DNA from: an uncultured Coriobacteriaceae bacterium
GTDB taxonomy: Bacteria; Actinomycetota; Coriobacteriia; Coriobacteriales; Eggerthellaceae
DNA: 5,367 nt
Direction: 5' to 3'
Assembly (NCBI GenBank): GCA_902781245.1
Contig: CACZIP010000154.1
Span: 1 to 5,367 of the forward strand
Below, one piece after another: positions 1-5,158 of this stretch. How positions within the stretch are numbered: the first letter of the stretch is position 1; each line of letters opens with the position of its first letter. A program made the position numbers and the translations under genes. The notes under the pieces are model-generated. The model made no database searches. It was given only the letters and a program-made list of their open reading frames with translations, and had not been told where the DNA came from.

Positions 1-1576
1 GCTTCAAGGCCCCTTCCATATCGTTTATATGGTCAACGACCCATGTGAGCGACTCGTTTCCGCTTTGTGCAGACCTTTGAGCGCGTTCAAGTGCTTTCAG
101 CTCGGTCTCTGCAACCTTGACCTTGCTTTGCGCGTCTTCGAGCATAGCAATTGCGTTATCGCGGGCTTCGAACAATCGCACGAGGTCTGCCTGCGCTTGC
201 GATTCCTCTCCCGAAAGCGCAGTGAGCAGCTCTTCCGCCTCCAAGCAAGCTGAAAGAGCGTTTTCATGCTCTTGTTTTGCCTTTTCCAAATCGCTTGACA
301 GCTCGATTTTTCGAGCTTCGACAAGACGCTCGTGAGCAAGGCAGTTGGAGAGCCCTTCTTGCAATTCAGCCTTGGACCGTTGAGCATTCTGTTGTGCGCG
401 ATCGTTCTCAAGAATAAGTTTGTCGTGCTCTTCGATTTGAGACTCGAGAGAACGCATTGAGGCGTCAATGCGATTCATTTCCTCAGTTAAACGCTCAACT
501 TCAGTCGATGCCACAGAGAGCTTTTGAGTTGCGTCCTCAAGCTGTTGTCGCGATGATTCAAGATCAGCTTGAGCAGAAGCCATGCGTCCTGCATGTGAGT
601 CGAGTGAGGCAACAAGATTGGCACGATAATCTACGGCACCGCGACGGCGTTCCCTCAATACCTTTTCGCTGCTGTCGAGGCGTTCGGATATCTGGGAGCA
701 TCTTCTCTGCTTTCGCGCAAGCTCGCCCGCGTCTTCGTTTTCGCGACGCATGGTCTCCTGGATGTCCATGACGTTCTTTTCGGCTGAATCAACAGCAGAG
801 CGCGATTCTGCAAGTTCGTTTCCAATCGACTTTTCGGAAGCGCAGACGCGTTCCCACTCCGTCTGGAGTTTACGCAAGTCGTCGACGGCCAAGGAAAGCC
901 TCAAATCAGAGAGCTGGTCTTTAGCTTCGTGATAGGCCTTGGCTCGCTTTGCTTTGCGCTCAAGCGGTCCGAGCTGACGCTCTACTTCTGCAGTGATGTC
1001 ACGGACACGGTCGAGGTGATGGTCCATGGCCACAAGCTTGCGAGCTGAACGTTCTTTTCTCTGCTTGTGCTTGAGAACACCGGCAGCTTCTTCTATAAGA
1101 GCACGACGATCCTCGGGTTTCGATTGCAAGATCGTGTCCAAGCTTCCTTGGGAGATGATCGAATGCGTACCCGTACCAAGACCGGTATCATGAAGCATCT
1201 CGAGAACGTCAAGACGCCTAACAATCGCACCATTGAGCAAGTATTCAGACTCGCCTGACCGATACATCCTACGAGCAATCGACACCTCGTCGTAGTCAAC
1301 GGGCACAGTGCCGTCCGAATTGTCGAGAACAAGCTCGACTTCAGCCACTGAAACGGCTTTTCTTGCAGCTGAGCCAGAAAAAATGATGTCTTCCATTGCC
1401 TGGCCACGGAGATTCTTCGCACTTCGTTCTCCGAGAACCCAGAGCACTGCATCGGAGATATTCGATTTACCCGAGCCATTCGGGCCTACGATTGCGGTAA
1501 TGCCCGGCTCGACCGTGAGAACGCTGCGGTCTGCAAACGATTTGAACCCTTTTAATACTAGCGATTTGAGGTACAT
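1..1576 (-). CDS. smc: Chromosome segregation ATPase SMC, N-terminal 525 residues (cut by window edge)
   Basis: SMC is the ATPase of the SMC-ScpA-ScpB condensin, which organises and segregates the chromosome. I translated the reverse strand from the ATG at 1574-1576 to position 1 and found no frameshift or stop. Visible parts: the N-terminal MYLKSLVLKGFKSFADRS; Walker A GPNGSGKS at residues 31-38; GERSAKNLRG at 49-58, whose Arg57 matches the arginine finger known in SMC proteins; the Q-loop ISQGSLD with Gln143; and IEEAAGVLKH at about 161-170. A long charged heptad-like coiled coil then runs from about residue 170 to 510. The frame ends at the start of the expected hinge; the second coil, C-motif, Walker B and stop lie outside. 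Only 4 bp separate it from the rnc stop. Its ribosome binding site AGAGG, 9 nt before the ATG, lies in the last codons of rnc, so the two are probably co-transcribed. Identity is very secure. Confidence 0.97.
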   Translation of the reverse strand, partial: MYLKSLVLKGFKSFADRSVLTVEPGITAIVGPNGSGKSNISDAVLWVLGERSAKNLRGQAMEDIIFSGSAARKAVSVAEVELVLDNSDGTVPVDYDEVSIARRMYRSGESEYLLNGAIVRRLDVLEMLHDTGLGTGTHSIISQGSLDTILQSKPEDRRALIEEAAGVLKHKQRKERSARKLVAMDHHLDRVRDITAEVERQLGPLERKAKRAKAYHEAKDQLSDLRLSLAVDDLRKLQTEWERVCASEKSIGNELAESRSAVDSAEKNVMDIQETMRRENEDAGELARKQRRCSQISERLDSSEKVLRERRRGAVDYRANLVASLDSHAGRMASAQADLESSRQQLEDATQKLSVASTEVERLTEEMNRIDASMRSLESQIEEHDKLILENDRAQQNAQRSKAELQEGLSNCLAHERLVEARKIELSSDLEKAKQEHENALSACLEAEELLTALSGEESQAQADLVRLFEARDNAIAMLEDAQSKVKVAETELKALERAQRSAQSGNESLTWVVDHINDMEGALK

Positions 1577-1580
1577 GCAG

Positions 1581-2426
1581 TTAAGCCTCTTCGTCGTCCA
1601 TGCTCTTTTGCTTCGCACGAGCAGCCTTCTTGCGCTCACGCTCCGCAGCTTTCGCAGCTGCTTTTTCGGCCTTTGCCTGTGCTGCAGCTGCGGCCTTCTC
1701 TGCTCTCTCGTCTTCGGTCAAACCAAGACCGAAGAACTCACCGAGACGTGCCAGCGTACTCTTTGCAGCTTGACTTTCCGCTTCCTTCTTTGTGCGGCCT
1801 GTACCTTGCGCCAAACCCTGGTCGCCAGCGAATACCTGGGCAACGAACGTCCTGTCGTGCGGCGGGCCTTGAGTTTCAACGAGCTTGTACGTTGGCGTGA
1901 TGCCGTCCTCCTGAAGCTTTTCCTGCAATGCGCTCTTCGGGTTCTCGGGCTCTCTAGCCAAGTCGAGCGACATGCGCCCCATGAGCGTGCGCTCAACGAA
2001 AGATTCCGCTGCGTCGATTCCCCCATCAAGATACAACGCTGCGACAATAGCCTCGTAAACGTTCTCGAGCGCAGAATGTAGCCCTCGTTTCCCTGTACCC
2101 GTTTCAGACGACCCGAACACGATGACGTCCGCAAAGCCGAGCGCTTGTGCAACATCGGCAAGGCTCGAGCCTGATACGAGCGCCACTTTGATCCGGGTGA
2201 GGCCACCCTCGTCGAGATCGTGGAACCTCTCGAAGGCCTTCGCAGCGACGATGGCACCCAAGATGCTGTCACCGAGGAACTCGAGGCGCTCGTATGAATA
2301 GCGCACCGACTTTCCTTCGGCTGCAGATGGATGGGTTATCGCTGATAGGAGAAGTTGTTCGTTGTTGAATTCGTGCTCAATGATGGATTGAGCCTTGTTG
2401 TATTTCTCACGTTGTTCTTCGTTCAA
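1581..2426 (-). CDS. rnc: Ribonuclease III with Ala/Lys-rich C-terminal extension
   Basis: RNase III is an Mg2+-dependent endonuclease that cuts double-stranded RNA in rRNA precursors and mRNA leaders. The 281 residues hold a catalytic domain (about 9-150) with the signature ERLEFLGDS at 46-54, where Glu46, Glu49 and Asp53 match E. coli Glu38, Glu41 and Asp45. Glu73 matches Glu65 and Glu125 matches the essential Glu117. Position 122 is Asn where E. coli has Asp114. A double-stranded RNA-binding domain follows (about 161-229, from NPKSALQEKLQ to GRTKKEAESQAAKSTL). Residues 238-281 are an Ala/Lys/Glu-rich tail; E. coli RNase III has only 226 residues. The start is TTG: an in-frame TGA lies 12 nt upstream, a GAAGGG site is 8 nt upstream, and no ATG occurs near the N-terminus. 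Smc follows after 4 bp. Activity is expected but untested given Asn122. Confidence 0.96.
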   Translation of the reverse strand: MNEEQREKYNKAQSIIEHEFNNEQLLLSAITHPSAAEGKSVRYSYERLEFLGDSILGAIVAAKAFERFHDLDEGGLTRIKVALVSGSSLADVAQALGFADVIVFGSSETGTGKRGLHSALENVYEAIVAALYLDGGIDAAESFVERTLMGRMSLDLAREPENPKSALQEKLQEDGITPTYKLVETQGPPHDRTFVAQVFAGDQGLAQGTGRTKKEAESQAAKSTLARLGEFFGLGLTEDERAEKAAAAAQAKAEKAAAKAAERERKKAARAKQKSMDDEEA

Positions 2427-2434
2427 GTCTGACG

Positions 2435-2440
2435 CCCTTC
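2435..2440 (-). promoter_or_regulatory. Ribosome binding site of rnc (supports TTG start)
   Basis: On the minus strand GAAGGG lies 8 nt before the TTG at 2424-2426. The in-frame TGA at 2439-2441 overlaps this site, so translation cannot begin further upstream in this frame. Together these support the rare TTG start. Confidence 0.75.
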
Positions 2441-2516
2441 AAATTGTCATGTGCGTCGAATCAACGTGGTCGAAGGGCAATTCCTGTTGCGCTTGGACCA
2501 TGCTATTCGGCTTGCC

Positions 2517-2555
2517 AAATGCCAAGGCGGGGATTAATTCCCCGCCTTGGCATTT
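2517..2555 (-). terminator. Perfect 17-bp-stem hairpin between plsX and rnc (terminator or RNase III site)
   Basis: Bases 2517-2533 pair without mismatch with 2539-2555 around a 5-nt loop; the core is the GC-rich CCAAGGCGGGG. It lies 30 nt past the plsX stop and about 90 nt before the rnc start. In the minus direction the stem is followed by only UUU inside the stem and then GGC, a poor U-tract. In the plus direction it is followed by TTTT. It may therefore be a partial or bidirectional terminator, or a double-stranded RNA element processed by RNase III. I found no convincing promoter between it and rnc, so some read-through seems necessary. The hairpin is certain; its function is inferred. 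Confidence 0.7.
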
Positions 2556-2585
2556 TAGTCTATGAACGTTGATGATAAGACTCGT

Positions 2586-3569
2586 TTAAACGGTTTGCGC
2601 TATTAATTCACTAACACCGCTTCTCACATATTCGGCAGCAGCGAGGACGCCGTTCTTGATTGCGCGTGCATTTGACGATCCATGACCAACGATGCAAGCG
2701 CCTTTAACGCCCAAGAGAGGAGCGCCACCTGCGGCATCGGGGTCAATTGAGCTGACGAGCTTCTTGAGCTCACCTTTTATCAAAAGGGCGCCAATCTTTG
2801 ACTTCAACGAAGCCATCATGATGCCCTTCAGCTCCGAGAAAAGCGTTTTTGCGGTTCCTTCGATCGTCTTGAGGCAAACATTCCCGGTGAAGCCATCGCA
2901 AACGATCACATCGAACGGTCCATCCAAAACATCCCGACCCTCGGCATTGCCGTCGAAGTTGTCAAGGGAGCTCTTCAGAAGTTGATGAGCAGATTGAGCG
3001 AATTGGGAGCCCTTCTCTTCCTCTTCGCCGATGTTGAGAAGGCCCACGCGCGGATTATCAATTCCAAGGACAACCTTGGCGTACGTTGAAGCCATCTGAG
3101 CGAACTGAACGAGGAATTCCGGCTTGCAATCAGCATTGGCGCCAACATCGCATAAGATGACCGGCTTCTTCGGAGATGGTACAAGCGTTGCAAGAGCAGG
3201 ACGCGAAACACCTTTGATTCGACCGATGACAAGTGTGCCAGCGGCAAGGCAGGCGCCGGTCGAACCAGCGGAAAAGAAGCCTTGCGCCTCCCCTTCTTTG
3301 ACGAGCCTGCATCCAACGACTATCGAGGAGTCCTTCTTCTTCCGAACTGCATTTGCCGGGTGCTCGGCCATCGAGATGACCTCAGTAGTAGCACGGGCAG
3401 TGCAGCGATCGTGCTTCTCAGCAAAAGGTTCAACAACCTCAGCAGGACCGCAAAGGATGACGCTCAGATCGATGTCTTGCTCGAGTGCTTGTGCAACCCC
3501 TTCAAGAACGACGCCTGGTGCATTGTCTCCACCAAGTGCATCAACCGAAATCGTAACTTTCTGCGCCAC
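2586..3569 (-). CDS. plsX: Phosphate acyltransferase PlsX
   Basis: PlsX converts acyl-ACP and inorganic phosphate to acyl-phosphate, which PlsY uses to acylate glycerol-3-phosphate, the first step of phospholipid synthesis. It is a peripheral enzyme at the inner face of the membrane. The 327 residues match the usual family length. Visible family motifs: DALGGDNAP at 10-18, AVRKKKDSS at 74-82, FFSAGSTGA at 98-106, CDVGANADC at 140-148, NPRVGLLNIGEEEEKG at 172-187, CDGFTGN at 224-230, GGAPLLGVKG at 281-290 and HGSSNARAI at 296-304. The start is GTG, supported by GGGAGG 6 nt upstream and by the family N-terminus beginning just there. It follows rpmF by 79 bp, a frequent pairing. No acpP or fab gene follows; the 159-bp gap to rnc is too short for acpP. 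Identity is secure. Confidence 0.97.
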   Translation of the reverse strand: MAQKVTISVDALGGDNAPGVVLEGVAQALEQDIDLSVILCGPAEVVEPFAEKHDRCTARATTEVISMAEHPANAVRKKKDSSIVVGCRLVKEGEAQGFFSAGSTGACLAAGTLVIGRIKGVSRPALATLVPSPKKPVILCDVGANADCKPEFLVQFAQMASTYAKVVLGIDNPRVGLLNIGEEEEKGSQFAQSAHQLLKSSLDNFDGNAEGRDVLDGPFDVIVCDGFTGNVCLKTIEGTAKTLFSELKGIMMASLKSKIGALLIKGELKKLVSSIDPDAAGGAPLLGVKGACIVGHGSSNARAIKNGVLAAAEYVRSGVSELIAQTV

Positions 3570-3575
3570 GGCAAG

Positions 3576-3581
3576 CCTCCC
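3576..3581 (-). promoter_or_regulatory. Ribosome binding site of plsX (supports GTG start)
   Basis: The minus strand reads GGGAGG, then 6 nt, then GTG at 3567-3569. This is the strongest Shine-Dalgarno match in the window. It fixes the GTG as the start, and the encoded protein then begins MAQKVTISVDALGG as expected for PlsX. Confidence 0.8.
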
Positions 3582-3599
3582 TTTTCCCTGAATTACAAG

Positions 3600-3625
3600 A
3601 AAGCCCTCCCAAATGGGAAGGCTTT
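3600..3625 (-). terminator. Hairpin between rpmF and plsX (attenuator or partial terminator)
   Basis: Bases 3600-3610 pair with 3615-3625: an 11-bp stem with one G-U wobble and a 4-nt loop. It lies 23 nt past the rpmF stop and about 20 nt before the plsX ribosome binding site. In the minus direction the stem is followed by UCUUGUAAUUC, a broken U-tract. This suggests partial termination, or a structure that protects the rpmF message from 3' decay, rather than a full stop. It would let L32 be made in excess of PlsX. The structure is plain; the role is inferred. Confidence 0.55.
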
Positions 3626-3648
3626 TCAGACGATTTCACGATACCGTT

Positions 3649-3828
3649 TTATTCGGTTTCGATAATCTCGCGGTTCTTGTAGTAGCCACAGTTCGGGCAT
3701 ACACGATGCGGAAGTTTGACTTCGCCGCACTGCGGGCACACGCTGCGCGAAGGCGCATCGATGCGGTCGTGCATGCTACGACGCTGATGAGTGCGGATAC
3801 GTCCCATGCGTTGTTTAGGTACTGCCAT
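3649..3828 (-). CDS. rpmF: Large ribosomal subunit protein bL32, zinc-binding form
   Basis: bL32 is a small protein of the 50S subunit. The 59 residues begin MAVPKQRMGRIRTHQRRS, the family N-terminus. They carry a four-cysteine zinc ribbon: CPQC at 31-34 and CPNC at 44-47. This is the zinc-binding form; many actinobacteria also carry a paralogue without the cysteines, made under zinc limitation, but none is visible here. The same frame is open upstream to 3927, but those 33 codons resemble no L32 and lack a good ribosome site. The ATG at 3826-3828 has AAGGAG 10 nt upstream and gives the normal protein length. It lies between the YceD gene and plsX, as in many bacteria. Identity is very secure. 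Confidence 0.97.
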   Translation of the reverse strand: MAVPKQRMGRIRTHQRRSMHDRIDAPSRSVCPQCGEVKLPHRVCPNCGYYKNREIIETE

Positions 3829-3902
3829 TGTCCTCAAGCTCCTTCTATAAGCCGTCTTCTGCGTTGTTTCGGCTCGTAATCGTAATAAACACGCAAAACG
3901 GT

Positions 3903-3931
3903 ATGGTAGCAAAGCAAATAATCCCATGCAA
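3903..3931 (-). promoter_or_regulatory. Weak promoter candidate for rpmF
   Basis: The minus strand reads TTGCAT (3926-3931), a 17-nt spacer, then TACCAT (3903-3908). The -10 has four of six consensus bases but the -35 only three. Transcription would start near 3896 and leave a leader of about 68 nt before rpmF. The 150-bp gap after YceD, large compared with the other junctions, is the main reason to expect a promoter here. Confidence 0.3.
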
Positions 3932-3938
3932 GATGGGA
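3922..3938 (-). terminator. Short hairpin after the YceD gene
   Basis: TCCCAT and ATGGGA form a 6-bp stem with a 5-nt loop, followed on the minus strand by UUAUUUGCUUU. It lies about 40 nt past the YceD stop. The stem is short, so at best this is a weak terminator. It also overlaps the -35 of the rpmF promoter candidate. Confidence 0.3.
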
Positions 3939-3978
3939 AATCTCGACCATTAAATTGTCACAGTCGCTCAATGAGCTA

Positions 3979-4524
3979 TCAATCGAATTTCAAGCCCGCT
4001 AAGACAGCGAAGGGGTTTGTAGGATCGATTGGATCATCGCAGCCGCAATCGCCCTCGTTCAAATTCGCACCGCACTGCGGACAAAGACCCGCGCAATCAT
4101 CTTTGCAAAGGGGCTGATCGGGTGCATCGACGATGAGGGCCGCCTTTATCAGCGGCAAAATGTCGATGACGTGATCATCGGGAAGAACGTCAAACTCATC
4201 TTCGCCAAGATCGCCCTCGTCATCGTCGAACTCTTGCTGATAATCAGCGTCGATTAGGAAGTACCCTTCGATGTCACCCGAGAAGTCATTCGTCGCATCT
4301 TCGAGGCATCTCGAGCAGGCGCATGTTCCTCTCCCCTCGGCTTTTCCACTAACAAGAAACGCCGAGCCTGTGTTTGTGACGTCAACCCACCAGCTAACCG
4401 GATCGTTGAACGTGTAATCGTCAGGACCAGCTGAGAGCAAGGGGATTTCAACCTTGCCATCATAGTGAGAGCTCTCCGCAAGCGCGAAGAGCTCTGATGG
4501 TATCTTGATAGATGTATCGTTCAT
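3979..4524 (-). CDS. YceD/DUF177 family protein
   Basis: Members of this family are conserved beside rpmF and are tied to 23S rRNA accumulation and 50S assembly in other bacteria and in plastids; the exact activity is not settled. The 181 residues show the family pattern. An N-terminal beta-rich part ends in CACSRCL (Cys68, 70, 73). A strongly acidic linker follows (about 92-117), then a C-terminal cluster with Cys140, Cys144, GLCPQCGANLN (Cys148, Cys151) and Cys160, Cys162, ending DPTNPFAVLAGLKFD. The cysteines could bind zinc, which is inference. The ATG at 4522-4524 directly abuts the TAA of the upstream gene (TAAATG), with no clear ribosome binding site, so translation is probably coupled. 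A 150-bp gap separates it from rpmF. Family assignment is secure; function is less so. Confidence 0.92.
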   Translation of the reverse strand: MNDTSIKIPSELFALAESSHYDGKVEIPLLSAGPDDYTFNDPVSWWVDVTNTGSAFLVSGKAEGRGTCACSRCLEDATNDFSGDIEGYFLIDADYQQEFDDDEGDLGEDEFDVLPDDHVIDILPLIKAALIVDAPDQPLCKDDCAGLCPQCGANLNEGDCGCDDPIDPTNPFAVLAGLKFD

Positions 4525-5001
4525 TTACAGGCGAGACTGCGTGGTGGCATTGAGCCTATCACGGCAGCGGCGAACGTTGCTCAGGAGCGTGTCGAGGCTT
4601 TGCTCAACATGGTTGAACACTTCGTCAGCATAATCTTCGGCACCAGCGCGCGTCTGACGCTCGAGCTCGCGTGCGTCGGCGAGGATCTGATCAGCCTGCT
4701 GCTGAGAAATGCGCACGATTTCTTGCTCGCTTGCAATGGTCATAGCTTGCGAACGCGCATCTTCGACCATGCGGTTAGCTTCGGCATCAGCATCGTCGAG
4801 CAAGCCCTGGCGTTCGCGGACAATCTGACGCGCCTGAGCGAATTCACTCGGGAACGTGTCGCGAATCTCGTCCATGATCTCGAATGCAGCCTGAATATCG
4901 ACCTGACGCAGGTTGTTGTTGCGACCGAAACCAACAGGCTTCGCATCTTCGAGCAGAATTGACAATTCTTCGAGCAGACCAAGTACTCCGGTGTCGTCCA
5001 T
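4525..5001 (-). CDS. Short SepIVA/DivIVA-like coiled-coil protein
   Basis: This 158-residue protein is nearly all helix. It has a short N-terminal region (LLEELSILLEDAK, 9-21), a conserved block at about 32-67 (FEIMDEIRDTFPSEFAQARQ), a coiled coil at about 66-120 with A/E/R-rich heptads (ADAEANRMVEDARSQA), and a C-terminal helix (about 122-150, EVFNHVEQSLDTLLSNVRR). From memory this order resembles mycobacterial SepIVA, an essential division factor with a DivIVA-like coil, whose gene also lies directly before a DUF177 gene. It is much shorter than SepIVA (about 245 residues), mainly in the central coil. Automatic pipelines may call such proteins ATP synthase subunit b-like, but no membrane segment is present. 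A role in division or envelope placement is inferred. A GTG at 5017-5019 would add six residues, but GGAAGGA lies between it and the ATG, favouring the ATG. Confidence 0.8.
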   Translation of the reverse strand: MDDTGVLGLLEELSILLEDAKPVGFGRNNNLRQVDIQAAFEIMDEIRDTFPSEFAQARQIVRERQGLLDDADAEANRMVEDARSQAMTIASEQEIVRISQQQADQILADARELERQTRAGAEDYADEVFNHVEQSLDTLLSNVRRCRDRLNATTQSRL

Positions 5002-5006
5002 GACAT

Positions 5007-5013
5007 TCCTTCC
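5007..5013 (-). promoter_or_regulatory. Ribosome binding site deciding the SepIVA-like start
   Basis: GGAAGGA lies 5 nt before the ATG at 4999-5001. The in-frame GTG at 5017-5019 lies upstream of this site and has no comparable site of its own, so the ATG is the more likely start. Confidence 0.75.
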
Positions 5014-5035
5014 AACCACGTCGCCCCTGCTTACC

Positions 5036-5070
5036 TTGATATCCGTTTAGGCGACCTCATCGAATATCAA
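5036..5070. promoter_or_regulatory. Inverted repeat across the predicted transcription start (possible operator)
   Basis: On the plus strand TTGATATCCG (5036-5045) and CGAATATCAA (5061-5070) are inverted copies differing at one base, separated by 15 bp. The right arm covers the predicted transcription start and touches the -10 box. A transcript starting near 5063 would lack part of one arm, so a protein-binding operator is likelier than an RNA hairpin. The repeat is seen; the role is inferred. Confidence 0.4.
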
Positions 5071-5098
5071 TTCTATCAGGTTTATTTGCTCCATACAA
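5070..5098 (-). promoter_or_regulatory. Sigma70-type promoter of the sepIVA-like/yceD operon
   Basis: The minus strand reads TTGTAT (5093-5098), a 17-nt spacer, then TAGAAT (5070-5075). The -10 is preceded by TG and one base, an extended -10. Transcription should start near 5063, leaving a leader of about 62 nt. It sits between the end of the XdhC-family gene and the first gene of the cluster. It is the best promoter match I found in the window. Confidence 0.6.
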
Positions 5099-5158
5099 AC
5101 TAAATGTGGCAACCCAGACCGTCTCATTTATTTAGACTAGCACTGATAATCGACTGAA

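Noticed and set aside
1308..2081. A 257-codon open frame on the plus strand across the smc start and most of rnc
   Set aside because: It is antisense to two secure genes, crosses their junction, and its Ser/Leu/Arg/Cys-rich product resembles no protein I recognise. It is a shadow of the real reading frames.
2439..2501. A 20-codon ATG-started leader frame directly before rnc, in the same frame as rnc, ending at the TGA that overlaps the rnc ribosome binding site
   Set aside because: It has no ribosome binding site, and no codon run or regulatory feature suggests an attenuator. Such a frame is expected by chance in a gap of this size. Ribosome profiling would settle it.
3829..3927. N-terminal extension of L32 by 33 codons
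   Set aside because: The extra residues do not belong to the L32 family, the upstream start lacks a ribosome site, and the downstream ATG has a good one and gives the normal 59-residue length.
5002..5019. GTG start adding six residues to the SepIVA-like protein
   Set aside because: The GGAAGGA ribosome site lies inside this extension, 5 nt before the ATG at 4999-5001, so the shorter form is favoured.
5020..5055. GTCGCC and GGCGAC as a leader-RNA hairpin before the SepIVA-like gene
   Set aside because: Only 6 bp with a loop of about 24 nt, and it competes with the longer inverted repeat nearby. I see no riboswitch-like pattern.
5100..5135. CTAAAT and ATTTAG as a terminator stem for the XdhC-family gene
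   Set aside because: Only 6 AT-rich base pairs around a 24-nt loop, with no U-tract. It is too weak to call.
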